Source: Frigoribacterium sp. PhB116
GTDB lineage: Bacteria; Actinomycetota; Actinomycetes; Actinomycetales; Microbacteriaceae
Assembly (NCBI RefSeq): GCF_004364285.1
Contig: NZ_SOBE01000001.1
Coordinates: 496,001 to 560,000, forward strand
Length of the DNA stretch: 64,000 nt
Reading direction: 5' to 3'
In this document: positions 41,474 through 52,691 of the stretch, in pieces
Position numbering within the stretch: position 1 is the first letter of the stretch
Layout: each line of letters begins with the position of its first letter
Made by a program: the position numbers and the translations under genes
The notes under the pieces: model-generated
Seen by the model: only the letters and a program-made list of their open reading frames with translations
What the model was told of the DNA's origin: nothing
Database searches by the model: none

Positions 41474-42289
41474 CTACTGCACGACCGTGAAGTCCCAGGG
41501 GTCGGTGCGCAGGTCGCTCAGGGTGACCTCGACGTCGTGGAGGGCCTCCCGCAGCTGTGCGGCGGCCGTGTCGAGCCAGAGCCACTCGCTCGCCCAGTGC
41601 GAGACGTCGACGAGCGCCGGGCCCCGGCCGAGGAGCATCAGGTCGCGGGCGTCGCTCGCGGGGTGGTGGCGCAGGTCGCTCGTCAGGTAGACGTCGGCCG
41701 CCCGGACCACGGGGTGGTCGAGCAGCGAGTCGCCGGCGCCGGCGCAGAGGGCGACCGTCTCGACGACGCGCTCGGCGTCACCGGCCACGCGGACGCCCGC
41801 GGCGGTCGGCGGCAGGAGCTCGCCCAGCTGACGGGCGAACGACACCAGGCTCATGGGGCGCGGCAGGCGGCCCGTGACGCCGAGGCCGGTCGAGCTCGTC
41901 GCGCCCTCGGTGATCGGTCGCTGGTCGACGAGGCCGAGCTGGTGGGCGAGGGCACGCGAGGTGCCGGTCTCGACGACGTCGGCGTTCGTGTGGGCGGCGA
42001 TCAGCGCGCAGCCGGCCCGCACGAGGCGGGAGACGACCGCGCCCTTCGTCGTGTCCTCGGCCATGGTGGTCGCGCCGCGGAACAGGAGCGGGTGGTGGAC
42101 GAGCAACAGGTCCGCACCGATGTCGACGGCCTCGTCGACGGCCTCGAGCACAGGGTCGACCGCGAGGCGGACATGGGTCACGGGCTGATCGGGATCGCCG
42201 ACGACGACGCCCGGGGAGTCCCACGGCTCGGCGCCCGAGAGGGGCCAGAGGCGTTCGACGACGGCGTTGACGGAGGCGAGTGTGGACAC
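41474..42289 (-). CDS. Nif3-like dinuclear metal centre protein
   Basis: A 271-residue member of the NIF3/YbgI family, a hexameric protein with two metals per active site and disputed enzymatic role (often called GTP cyclohydrolase I type 2 family). Metal-binding residues are visible: LLLVHHPLLFRG (His pair), AHTNADVVETGTSRALA (Asp and His), and C-terminal DVSHWASEW (His and Glu). It starts at the GTG at 42289, 9 bases after the upstream membrane protein gene, and is followed by the zinc-ribbon family protein, a conserved pairing. Confidence 0.92.
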   Translation of the reverse strand: MSTLASVNAVVERLWPLSGAEPWDSPGVVVGDPDQPVTHVRLAVDPVLEAVDEAVDIGADLLLVHHPLLFRGATTMAEDTTKGAVVSRLVRAGCALIAAHTNADVVETGTSRALAHQLGLVDQRPITEGATSSTGLGVTGRLPRPMSLVSFARQLGELLPPTAAGVRVAGDAERVVETVALCAGAGDSLLDHPVVRAADVYLTSDLRHHPASDARDLMLLGRGPALVDVSHWASEWLWLDTAAAQLREALHDVEVTLSDLRTDPWDFTVVQ

Positions 42290-42298
42290 CGCCTCAGC

Positions 42299-43618
42299 CT
42301 AGCGGCGGGAGCTCGACCGGAGACCCGTCGCGAGCACGGCGACCACGAAGGCGGCGGCCGCGGCCACGAGCAGCGCGGCGACGGCGGCGATGCCGGGCGT
42401 CATGCCCGTGAAGCCGACGAGGCGGACGAGCCAGCCCTGCCAGGCCAGCGACGCCGGCACCGTCACCAGGACGCCGTAGCCGAGCGCGGCGGACACGACG
42501 ATGCCGGCGACGACGGCGACGGGCCCGCGGGCGGCGACGCGCAGGGCGTCGGCCGGACCGTGCACCACGGCGATCAGCGCGGCGGCCGCACCGAGGCCGC
42601 CCGCGACGGGGACGGCCACCGTGGCGAGCACGGCGGAGGCGAGCAGCTCGGGGACGACCAGGGCGAGCACCACGGCAGCGAGGACGACGAGTCCCGCGAC
42701 GACGAGACCGGCGACGATCGGGATGCGTGGCGCCTGACCGGCGGACCGCTCGACCTCGTGGGCCTCGTCGATCTGGAGGGCCGGCTCGGCGAGGGCCGCA
42801 GGCGCGAGGGTCGGCGCAGGGGCGGGAGTCGGAGCAGGTGCGGGCGCGGACAGGCCGCTCGGTGCGCCCGAGGCCTCCGAGGGGGTCGCAGCCGGGCCCG
42901 ACGACTGCACGTCGGTGGTCGTGTAGGGCGTCGCCTCGGGCTTATCGTCGACGGCGTCGTCGGCGTGGACCTCGTCGAGGTCGATCGGCAGCACGACGTC
43001 GATGACGCCGGTGAAGCGGAGCCGGGTCCGCTCGAGGGCGTCCGCGGCCTCGTCGGTGCCGACGCGGTCCATCTCGCGAGCCCAGGAGGCGAAGCGGGCG
43101 GCCTCGACGCGGCGCGCCTGGAGCTGAGCCTGCACGACCGCCATCAGGTCGACGGTCGCCGTGTCGTCGAGACGACGCTCGACCATCCGCACGAGGACGT
43201 CGTCGTCGAGGGTGAGTCGATCGGGCGGCTGCGGCAGCGAGGGATCGACGTCCGGGGCGAAGACGGGCAGGGTGATGGCCGAGGTCTCGACCGAGTGGCG
43301 GGCGACGCTGGCCGGTCGCGGCTCCGTCGGGTCGGTGGGCACGACGCCGTCGGTCGTGTCGGCGCGGTGCGAAGGCACCGAGGCCGGACGCGGATCGCGG
43401 CGGGTGACGAGGACATCGGACGGTGCTGCGGGGGCCTCGGGTGCGAGGACGGGTGTCACGGGGCGGTGCTCCTGCTCGTGCGTCGCGGGTGCGTGCGACG
43501 CGGTGGGGTCGACTGCGGGAGGAGCCGGGACGGCGGTGCGGGCCCCCCGCGGCGAGGGCGGCGCCTCGACGGGGAGCACGTCGACGTCCCACTCCGTCGT
43601 GCCAGTGCTCTCACTCAT
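42299..43618 (-). CDS. Proline-rich protein with C-terminal membrane domain, unknown function
   Basis: A 439-residue protein I do not recognise. Residues 1-110 are disordered and rich in Pro, Thr and Ala. Residues 125-225 form a hydrophilic helical domain (LDDDVLVRMVERRLDDTATV; WAREMDRVGTDEAADALERT). A Pro/Ala linker (PAPAPTPAPAPTLAP) follows, then four hydrophobic helices in the last 150 residues. The ATG at 43618 has TACGAT 6 bases upstream, so it is probably leaderless. It heads a unit with the Nif3-like gene 9 bases downstream. Confidence 0.7.
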   Translation of the reverse strand: MSESTGTTEWDVDVLPVEAPPSPRGARTAVPAPPAVDPTASHAPATHEQEHRPVTPVLAPEAPAAPSDVLVTRRDPRPASVPSHRADTTDGVVPTDPTEPRPASVARHSVETSAITLPVFAPDVDPSLPQPPDRLTLDDDVLVRMVERRLDDTATVDLMAVVQAQLQARRVEAARFASWAREMDRVGTDEAADALERTRLRFTGVIDVVLPIDLDEVHADDAVDDKPEATPYTTTDVQSSGPAATPSEASGAPSGLSAPAPAPTPAPAPTLAPAALAEPALQIDEAHEVERSAGQAPRIPIVAGLVVAGLVVLAAVVLALVVPELLASAVLATVAVPVAGGLGAAAALIAVVHGPADALRVAARGPVAVVAGIVVSAALGYGVLVTVPASLAWQGWLVRLVGFTGMTPGIAAVAALLVAAAAAFVVAVLATGLRSSSRR

Positions 43619-43624
43619 GCTCGG

Positions 43625-43630
43625 ATCGTA
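43625..43630 (-). promoter_or_regulatory. Candidate -10 of the membrane protein/nif3 unit (leaderless)
   Basis: TACGAT on the minus strand, 6 bases before the ATG at 43618; identical in sequence and spacing to the pepA element. Confidence 0.5.
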
Positions 43631-43743
43631 CGTCCGCCCGGGGCCCACGCCCGGCGGACTCGCCGGTGCGACCGGGACATCTCCTGGCGTGAGCCCACCA
43701 GGAGGGCGCCTCCCCGACCGGACGCCCTCCCGCTGCTCAGAGC

Positions 43744-46189
<2,446 letters not shown>

Positions 46190-46336
46190 GGGGTGCCTCC
46201 TCTCGGTCGTCGGTGCGCGGTGCGGCGACGTCGCCGGAGGGCGGGTGCCCACCGGAGATGATTGCACTCTGCGGGCAATAGTGCAATGCACATGTCCTGC
46301 GGGCGAACGGCAGCGACGAGCCGGCCCCCGGGCTGA

Positions 46337-46342
46337 CAAGAT
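46337..46342 (+). promoter_or_regulatory. Candidate -10 of cls (leaderless)
   Basis: CAAGAT followed by 6 bases and the ATG at 46349. Confidence 0.35.
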
Positions 46343-46348
46343 CGACGC

Positions 46349-47821
46349 ATGACGTGGCGCAGGATCTTCAAGCACTTCCCGACGGTGATCTTGGTCGTCG
46401 ACATCCTCATCCGGATCGTGGCCGTGGTGGCCGTGCCCCGCAACCGGCGCCCCAGCTCCGCGATGGCCTGGCTGCTGGCGATCTTCGTGTCGCCGATCCC
46501 CGGCAGCGTGCTCTTCGGCCTGCTCGGCAGCTCCAAGCTGCCCCAGGACCGCCGCGACAAGCAGCGCGAGATCAACGACCGCATCCTCGACGCGACCAAG
46601 GGCATCGACGACGTCCACGCTGTGACGGACCCGCGCCCGCCGTGGTTCGGCACGGTCGTGACCCTCAACCGCACGCTCGGCGCCATGCCCCTGCTGCCCG
46701 GCAACACGGCGACCCTGCTGCCCGACTACGCCGAGTCGATCGCGGCCATGGCCGCCGCCGTCGACGAGGCCGAGCGGTACGTGCACGTCGAGTTCTACAT
46801 CCTCACCCGTGACGAGTCGACCTTCCTCTTCTTCGAGGCGCTGGAGCGCGCGCACGCGCGAGGCGTCGCCGTCCGGGTGCTCTACGACCACTGGGCGACG
46901 ATGCGGAACCCTCAGGGCCGGGTCACCCGGCAGTGGCTGCGCGACTCGGGCATCCGGTTCGAGGAGATGCTGCCCTTCCGCCCGTTCCAGGGCGCGTGGC
47001 GCCGACCCGACCTGCGGAACCACCGCAAGATCGTCGTGATCGACGGCGACGTCGCCTTCACGGGTTCGCAGAACATGACGGACCCCAGCTACAACAAGCG
47101 CGGCAACATCAAGCGCGGGCTGCAGTGGAAGGACCTCATGGTGCGGCTCGAGGGCCCCGCCGCCGTCGGCCTCAACGCCCTCTTCATCACCGACTGGTAC
47201 AGCGAGACCGACGAGCTGCCCACCGATGCCGAGGCCGAGCCCCTGATCGAGCAGCGGCAGGGGCCCGACAGCCTCGAGTGCCAGGTCGTGCCGAGCGGCC
47301 CGGGCTTCGACGGCGAGAACAACCTGCGCCTGTTCAACGCACTCGTCTACGGCGCGCAGGAGAGGCTGATCATCGCGAGCCCCTACTTCGTGCCCGACGA
47401 CTCGATGCTCTACGCGATCACGACGGCTGCCGAGCGCGGCGTCGAGGTCCAGCTCTTCGCGTGCGAGGTGGCCGACCAGTTCATGGTCTACCACGCCCAG
47501 CGCTCGTACTACGAGACGCTGTTGCGGGCCGGTGTCCGCATCTTCCTCTACGAGCGCCCGATCGTGCTGCACTCGAAGCACTTCACCGTGGACGACACCG
47601 TCGCGGTGATCGGCTCGAGCAACATGGACATGCGCTCGTTCAGCCTCAACTTCGAGGTGTCGCTGATGGTGCACGGCAAGTCGTTCGTCGACGAGGTCCG
47701 CCTCATCGAGGACGACTACCGCCGCAAGTCGCGCGAGATCACCCTCGAGGGCTGGCTGTCCCGTCCCGCGGGCCTGCAGGTGCTCGACAACGTGGCACGG
47801 CTGACCGCGTCGGTCCAGTAG
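46349..47821 (+). CDS. cls: Cardiolipin synthase (phospholipase D type)
   Basis: Makes cardiolipin at the membrane. The 490 residues have two N-terminal hydrophobic segments (about 10-30 and 40-60), then two phospholipase D HKD motifs: RNHRKIVVIDG (first) and VLHSKHFTVDD (second), each with the H-x-K-x4-D pattern, and later IGSSNMDMRSFSLNFE. This is the bacterial ClsA layout. The ATG at 46349 follows CAAGAT by 6 bases. It stands alone between the TetR/efflux unit and the NERD gene. Confidence 0.95.
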   Translation: MTWRRIFKHFPTVILVVDILIRIVAVVAVPRNRRPSSAMAWLLAIFVSPIPGSVLFGLLGSSKLPQDRRDKQREINDRILDATKGIDDVHAVTDPRPPWFGTVVTLNRTLGAMPLLPGNTATLLPDYAESIAAMAAAVDEAERYVHVEFYILTRDESTFLFFEALERAHARGVAVRVLYDHWATMRNPQGRVTRQWLRDSGIRFEEMLPFRPFQGAWRRPDLRNHRKIVVIDGDVAFTGSQNMTDPSYNKRGNIKRGLQWKDLMVRLEGPAAVGLNALFITDWYSETDELPTDAEAEPLIEQRQGPDSLECQVVPSGPGFDGENNLRLFNALVYGAQERLIIASPYFVPDDSMLYAITTAAERGVEVQLFACEVADQFMVYHAQRSYYETLLRAGVRIFLYERPIVLHSKHFTVDDTVAVIGSSNMDMRSFSLNFEVSLMVHGKSFVDEVRLIEDDYRRKSREITLEGWLSRPAGLQVLDNVARLTASVQ

Positions 47822-47870
47822 GCCCGACGCGGCAGGCCGGCGTCAGAGGAGGCGCGACGACCGAGGAGCG

Positions 47871-48893
47871 CTACGTCTGCGTCGGCGAGGACTCTGCGTT
47901 CTCGGGCTGGCCTGCCGGGCCAGCTAGGCCCGCCGCCGTCGCGCGGTCGAGCGGCTTGCCGAAGGAGGTCACCTCGGCCCCGAGACCGGCGAAGAGGGCG
48001 GAGAGCTCGTCGATGCGGGGGCTGTCGGGGCCGGGCCGACGGCGTCGGACGAGCTCCTCGAGGTGGGCGCGGAGCTGGGCCTGGCTGGCGATGACCACGG
48101 TGCTCACGCCCTCGTCGTCGGCCCGGGGGTCGGCGTGGACGTCGGCGTCGGGGTGCGAGTACAGCACCGCGGTGTCGAACCACGGCTTGCGGTGGGTCTC
48201 GGCACGGACGAGGTCGGAGATGCGCTGCGCCTGGCGCCGGACCTGCTTGCGCGGGGCGTGGCCCTGGTCGTGCGTGCGCAGCTCGAGCGAGGTGAGCGAG
48301 TCGCGCTTGACCTGGACCGCGAAGGGCGGCTCCAGCTCGAGGTCGCCGAGGAGCGTCGCGAACGACGAGCCGGCGTCCCGCGGGTGCACGCCGTCGAGCA
48401 CGACGCCCTTCCACCCCTTGTTCTCGATCACGAGGGCGACCGTCGGCAGCAGGAGGACGTGGTCGACCTGCGCGACGAAACGCCGGGTCCGCGTCGCGTC
48501 GACGGGGACGAAGACGAGGTTCGTCACGAGGGCGCCGTCGAGGCCGAGGTCGGTGACCGCGTCGAGCACCATGCGGCGGGAGGTCTCCTCCCACTTCGCC
48601 CCGGCCGCGACCAGGGCGCGGCTCTGCTGGGCGGACGTCTCGGCGTCGACGCGCCGCGCCTCGACCTGCTCCAGCTCGCGGGCGTGGGCCTCGGCGGCGT
48701 CGCGGGCGGCGCGCTCGCGCTCGGCCGTGGCCTCGTCGAGCGCCCTCCGGTGCGCCTCCTCGCGGGTCCGCAGCGCCTCCTGCGCCGCCGTCGCCCGTCG
48801 ACGCAGCAGCACCACTAGCACGATCAGCACGATGAGGAGGACGGCGGCGACCGCCCAGGGCAGGTATGTGGTCAGCTCGCTCGCGTCAGGCAT
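47871..48893 (-). CDS. Membrane-anchored NERD-domain protein
   Basis: A 340-residue protein: one N-terminal membrane helix (about 10-32), a cytosolic charged coiled coil (about 35-95), then a nuclease-related NERD domain (about 115-240). The NERD core is seen in VAQVDHVLLLPTVALVIENKGWKGVV, including the Asp of QVDH and the ENK Glu-Lys pair that match the restriction-endonuclease-like fold. The ATG at 48893 is chosen over an upstream start that lacks conservation. NERD proteins are predicted nucleases or nucleic-acid-binding proteins; activity is unproven here. Confidence 0.8.
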   Translation of the reverse strand: MPDASELTTYLPWAVAAVLLIVLIVLVVLLRRRATAAQEALRTREEAHRRALDEATAERERAARDAAEAHARELEQVEARRVDAETSAQQSRALVAAGAKWEETSRRMVLDAVTDLGLDGALVTNLVFVPVDATRTRRFVAQVDHVLLLPTVALVIENKGWKGVVLDGVHPRDAGSSFATLLGDLELEPPFAVQVKRDSLTSLELRTHDQGHAPRKQVRRQAQRISDLVRAETHRKPWFDTAVLYSHPDADVHADPRADDEGVSTVVIASQAQLRAHLEELVRRRRPGPDSPRIDELSALFAGLGAEVTSFGKPLDRATAAGLAGPAGQPENAESSPTQT

Positions 48894-48968
48894 GCGCCCA
48901 GCAGAACACGCCGGGCGGCAGGCGCCGAGGAGGCGCACCGTGCCCGCCGGAGGCGGTGGCCGAGGGCC

Positions 48969-49637
48969 TCAGGGACCGCCGAGCCAGTGGTCGATCCGGT
49001 GGTGGTCGGGGCGGAAGCCGTTCTGCACGCCCCAGAGCACGGCCTGCGTGCGGCTGGTCGCACCGATGCGCCGGTAGACCGACCGGATGTACGACTTGAC
49101 CGTGTTCGGGCTGAGGTAGGTCAGGGCGGCGACCTCGGCGTTGCTCTTGCCCTGCGTGATCAGCGCCAGGATCTCCGACTCGCGGTCGGTGATGCCCTCG
49201 CGGCGGCCGGGCCAGTCGAGGCCGGGGGCGCTCGGCGCACGGCCCCGGACGTCGCTGACGACCTGCTCGCCTCGGTGCACCGCCTCGAGCGCCTCCACGA
49301 GCTCGCGCGCAGTGAGGGTCTTCGAGAGGTACCCGTGCACGCCCTGCGCGAGGGCCGCCTCCACCAGCTCCGGGTGGAAGTTCCAGGTGTAGACGACCAC
49401 CTTGCCGGCCGCGGGGTTCGCGACGAGCTCGGCGAGCTCGTGGTGGTCGGACTCGGGCTGGGCGAAGGAGTCGTAGAGGACGACGTCGACCTCGTCGGAC
49501 AGCGCCGTCGTCGCGTCGATCTCGGCGACGACGACCCGGTCGCGGTACTGGTCGAACATGTGGGCGAGGCCGGCGAGCACGACGTCGTAGTCGTCGACGA
49601 GGGCGACGGTGATCGAGCGGGTCGGGGCGAGGGGCAT
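48969..49637 (-). CDS. Orphan response regulator, LuxR/NarL type
   Basis: A 222-residue two-domain regulator. The receiver domain keeps the acidic pair (VDDYD, residues 15-16), phospho-acceptor Asp56 (VDVVLYDSF), Thr84 and Lys106 (YLSKTL). The output domain is a LuxR helix-turn-helix (GITDRESEILALITQGKSNAEVAALTYLSPNTVKSYI, about 148-184). No histidine kinase is adjacent. The ATG at 49637 faces a GlsB-type gene across 119 bases that contain a long inverted repeat (49650-49687), a plausible binding site for this protein. Confidence 0.9.
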   Translation of the reverse strand: MPLAPTRSITVALVDDYDVVLAGLAHMFDQYRDRVVVAEIDATTALSDEVDVVLYDSFAQPESDHHELAELVANPAAGKVVVYTWNFHPELVEAALAQGVHGYLSKTLTARELVEALEAVHRGEQVVSDVRGRAPSAPGLDWPGRREGITDRESEILALITQGKSNAEVAALTYLSPNTVKSYIRSVYRRIGATSRTQAVLWGVQNGFRPDHHRIDHWLGGP

Positions 49638-49649
49638 GACGACACCATC

Positions 49650-49687
49650 CCACCCCGAGGGGTGTGCCGCCACACCTCCAGGGGTGG
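49650..49687. promoter_or_regulatory. 17-bp inverted repeat between the regulator and GlsB-type gene
   Basis: Arms 49650-49666 and 49671-49687 match at 13 of 17 positions (outer CCACCCC and inner GGTGTG blocks exact) around a 4-base centre. It lies 13 bases from the regulator start codon and 70 from the other gene, a likely operator. Confidence 0.55.
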
Positions 49688-49756
49688 TCTGCTGAGCTGC
49701 GCGACTCCACGGCACCGACGGCGCCCGTCGCGCACCTCTCCCGGAAGGAGAACACC

Positions 49757-50038
49757 ATGATCGGACTCATCATCAGCCTGCTCGTCATCGGCCTCATCGC
49801 AGGGTTCATCGCCCGAGCGGTCGTCCCCGGGCGTCAGAGCCTCTCGATCGCCATGACGATCCTCCTCGGCGTCATCGGCTCGTTCGTCGGCGGGTTCCTC
49901 GGCTTCCTGCTGTTCCAGCACGACCCGACCGACGGCTTCTTCCAGCCCGCCGGCATCATCGGCTCGATCATCGGCGCGATCGTCGTCCTCGCGATCTGGG
50001 TCGCCGTCTCCGGCCGACGCAGCGCCGCCCGCCGCTAG
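49757..50038 (+). CDS. GlsB/YeaQ/YmgE family stress-response membrane protein
   Basis: A 93-residue protein with three hydrophobic helices and the transglycosylase-associated (GlsB/YmgE) family pattern: [15 protein letters not shown], then [18 protein letters not shown] and [14 protein letters not shown]. These small membrane proteins are linked to envelope stress in other bacteria; their mechanism is unknown. The ATG at 49757 has AAGGAG 6-7 bases upstream. The divergent LuxR-type regulator may control it. Confidence 0.92.
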   Translation: MIGLIISLLVIGLIAGFIARAVVPGRQSLSIAMTILLGVIGSFVGGFLGFLLFQHDPTDGFFQPAGIIGSIIGAIVVLAIWVAVSGRRSAARR

Positions 50039-50111
50039 GGCCGTCGTCGTCGCGGGGGTGCGCCGGGCCGTCACGGACGTCCCGGCCCCTCCCCCGAGGC
50101 GGTGGGCCTGC

Positions 50112-51515
50112 TCAGCGCCCGGCGGCGTGGCGGGCAGCCACGTCGGCCGCCGTCAGGGCGACGTCGTAGACCGCGGTGTTCTCGAGATCGCCTCGGTAGT
50201 GCGGACTGGACGGCGCCTCCGGCCACACTCCCCCCACCGTGTCGTAGCCGATCCGCCACCAGCCCAGGAAGTCCTCGGCCGCGTTCTGCGGCGAGGACGC
50301 GACCTGCGCCCCGTCCACGTAGAGGACCATGCCCGACCCGTCGAAGGTGACGGTGGCGAGGTGCCACGCCCCGTCGGCGTAGGAGGCGGTGCTCGACATC
50401 GTGTACTGCTGGCCGCTGTACACGCCGAAGACGAGCGTGCCCCGGTTCGTGAGGTAGAGGTGCCGGTCGTACTGGGTCGACGCCCCCGCCTGGCTGTTGC
50501 CGAAGCCGACGAGCTTCCCCCCGGCTGTCGTCGTCGTCCGGAACCACGTCTCGATCGAGAAGACCTGGGGCGCCCTCAGCCGCTCGGGCGTCGTGACCTG
50601 CCCGGTCACCCCGTCGAGCGACAGCCACGGGCTCGGGCCCGACGCGCAGCTCCCGCTCTGGATCATCGCCCCCTGGGTGAGCGTGCCCGCGCGCCCGTTG
50701 CCGCTGCTGTCCCGCAGCGACGTGCCGGCACCGTCGTTGTACTGGTAGGCGAAGTGCGTCTGCGCGGCGACAGGTCGATCGAGGCAGGTGAACCGTGACG
50801 TGGCGAGGCTGCTCGCCGTCGAGGTCGTGCCGGCGAACGCGGAGTGGCTCGAGCCCACGACCAGCAGCAGCACGGCTACGCCGCCGACCACGGCGAGCAC
50901 CGTCCCGGACGCCCTGGCCGCCCACGTCATGGTCGTCACGGGGGCACGCGCACGGTGACGGGACAGACCGAGCGGGTCGACCACCTCCTCGTCGCCCCTC
51001 GGCTCGAGCCGGGTCAGGGCGATCAGCGCCAGCACGACCAGCGACGCCAGCAGGCCGCCGGCCACACGGTCGCCGCCGTGCCAGAGCATCGGGGAGCCGA
51101 CCCCGGGCACGAGCAGGACGCCCACGCCGTGGACGTCCTCGACCGGCACCGGGCTCGAGTCGGCCGTCGTGTTGGCGTCGCCCTGCAGCCGGAGCCCGTC
51201 GGCGGTGCTCTCGACCAGCCGGTGCAGCCGCAGCTCGCCGGGGCGGTCAGGGTCGTCCACGAGCAGGACCTGACCGGGGACGAGCTCGTCGGCGTCCAGG
51301 GGCATCGCCACGACGACGTCGCCCGCGACGATCGTCGGCGCCATCGACCCCGAGACGACGGTGGTCGGCGACCAGCCCCAGAGGGCCGGCACGGCTGCCC
51401 AGAGGAGGAGGCAGGCGATCGTCGTGAGGGCCACCCGCGCACACGTCGCGACGCAGAGGGCACCCCAGAAGGAGAAGGCCGTGCGGCCGGGCTGCGGCGT
51501 GGTGGTCGGGGTCAT
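50112..51515 (-). CDS. SipW-like signal peptidase I fused to a LamG-type domain
   Basis: A 467-residue fusion. The N-terminal half is a signal peptidase I domain: membrane helix (about 25-45), nucleophile Ser57 in VVSGSMAPTI, LRLHRLVE with His98 where classical enzymes have Lys (the SipW/ER type), GDANTTAD (box D/E), and a second helix (about 152-168). A third hydrophobic segment (about 200-220) ends in SHSAFAGTTS, which resembles the cleavage region of the neighbouring exported protein. A concanavalin-like LamG domain (about 240-467) then lies outside the cell, with Cys244 and Cys290 able to pair. The ATG at 51515 has GGGAG 7 bases upstream. The TasA-like gene is 43 bases upstream in the same direction. 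Confidence 0.85.
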   Translation of the reverse strand: MTPTTTPQPGRTAFSFWGALCVATCARVALTTIACLLLWAAVPALWGWSPTTVVSGSMAPTIVAGDVVVAMPLDADELVPGQVLLVDDPDRPGELRLHRLVESTADGLRLQGDANTTADSSPVPVEDVHGVGVLLVPGVGSPMLWHGGDRVAGGLLASLVVLALIALTRLEPRGDEEVVDPLGLSRHRARAPVTTMTWAARASGTVLAVVGGVAVLLLVVGSSHSAFAGTTSTASSLATSRFTCLDRPVAAQTHFAYQYNDGAGTSLRDSSGNGRAGTLTQGAMIQSGSCASGPSPWLSLDGVTGQVTTPERLRAPQVFSIETWFRTTTTAGGKLVGFGNSQAGASTQYDRHLYLTNRGTLVFGVYSGQQYTMSSTASYADGAWHLATVTFDGSGMVLYVDGAQVASSPQNAAEDFLGWWRIGYDTVGGVWPEAPSSPHYRGDLENTAVYDVALTAADVAARHAAGR

Positions 51516-51558
51516 GACAGGACTCCCGCTCCGAGTGGTCGACCGGGGTCGACCGCGG

Positions 51559-52164
51559 TCAGCGGGTCTGGGCCTCCCAGGTGAAGGCGAGGGCGGCACG
51601 CGAGTCCTGCCCGGTGTTCGGAGTGGCCGAGCTCAACGTGTAGGTGAACTGGAAGGAGCGCGACTCGGGGGCGGTGCCCGACGGCGACCAGGTCGGCGCG
51701 CCGGTCGCGTAGCCGGTGCGTTGGCTCGCGAAGTCCGCGAGGGTGCCCGACCAGACCTGGGCGTCCTGGGTCGCGGGCGTGAACCCGTCGCACGAGGCGC
51801 TCGACCCGCCGGTGCCCTGCACGATCCGCAGGTCGAGGTAGGACGAGAGCGAGTTCGTCGTCGTCGCCGACGTGCCGTAGAGCCTGACCGCCGACGGCAG
51901 GGTGCCCTTCGACGTGACCGTGATGCACTTGCTGCCCGTGTCGCCGGGCTTCAGGCCGGAAGCTGAGAACAGGGCGACGTCGGAGTCGTCGTCCGTGAGC
52001 TGGACGGTGCCGGTCGACCAGTTGCTGGTCGGGTTCGACGTGGTGGCGGAGAACGCCGAGTACGAGGCGGTCGAGATGATCGCGCCGGAGGCGATCACGG
52101 CGACGGGCAGGGCTGCCCAGCGGGCACGGCGCGTCCAGCGGGCGCGGCTGATCGTTCGGGACAT
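51559..52164 (-). CDS. TasA/CalY-like SipW-dependent exported protein
   Basis: A 201-residue secreted protein: basic N terminus (MSRTISRARWTRRARW), hydrophobic core (about 17-34), and SYSAFSATTSNPTSNWSTGT around the processing site, the pattern of TasA/camelysin-type substrates of SipW peptidases. The mature domain is beta-rich (VQLTDDDSDVALFSASGLKPGDTG) with two Cys. It is directly upstream of the SipW-like peptidase. In Bacillus such proteins form matrix fibres; a comparable surface or fibre role here is an inference. Confidence 0.83.
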   Translation of the reverse strand: MSRTISRARWTRRARWAALPVAVIASGAIISTASYSAFSATTSNPTSNWSTGTVQLTDDDSDVALFSASGLKPGDTGSKCITVTSKGTLPSAVRLYGTSATTTNSLSSYLDLRIVQGTGGSSASCDGFTPATQDAQVWSGTLADFASQRTGYATGAPTWSPSGTAPESRSFQFTYTLSSATPNTGQDSRAALAFTWEAQTR

Positions 52165-52530
52165 GTCGGGAGGTCTCTCGGGTCGCGCCTCGGGAGCCCC
52201 CGGTGGTGCCGGTCGGGTAGGGATTCGCGAGGGTCGGCACGGTGCCGATGACGTGACGGTACCGACGGGTCGCCAGGACGGTAAGGGGTCGGGTGTCCCC
52301 AAAGATGGGGATGTCGCTGTACCCCGCGCCTTCCTGCGCCTGTTCCGCCACGCGACCGAGCGGCCGCACTCACTTTCCGTACGTCGCCGTGCCGTGCGCC
52401 GCCGTCCACCGCGAGCCGACACGGCGCAGGGGCCTGAGCAGCTCGCGCGCCGCTGACGATCGATTCGGGGTCGGCCGACCACGACGTCCGAGGACACGAC
52501 GGCTCGACACGTGGATCACGACTCGCGGGG
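52165..52530. other. 366-base non-coding region between the TasA-like gene and tRNA-Val
   Basis: No supported gene. It should hold the promoter of the TasA-like/SipW unit on the minus strand. Visible elements are the 13-base palindrome CGGCACGGTGCCG (52235-52247) and a short hairpin TCCCC/GGGGA near 52298. No known regulatory motif is recognised. Confidence 0.5.
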
Positions 52531-52603
52531 TGGGCCCTACCGGGCTCGAACCGATGACATCCACGGTGTAAACGTGGCGCTCTACCAACTGAGCTAAAGG
52601 CCC
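52531..52603 (-). tRNA. tRNA-Val (anticodon TAC)
   Basis: A 73-nt cloverleaf on the minus strand: acceptor GGGCCTT, D-arm AGCTCAGTTGGTAGAGC, anticodon stem CCACG/CGTGG with loop TTTACAC (anticodon TAC), T-loop GGTTCGAGCC, and discriminator A. CCA is not encoded. Confidence 0.96.
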
Positions 52604-52691
52604 TCGCGCCGGGCGGGCCGGGCGAGCAGGAGACAGGTTATCGCGAAGCAGACGCGACCGGCGCCTCCTGCGGGCTGGCCCTGACGGCGAG

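Noticed and set aside
52531-52603. tRNA-Val as an integration site
   Set aside because: No integrase, direct repeat of the tRNA end or foreign-looking DNA is found nearby.
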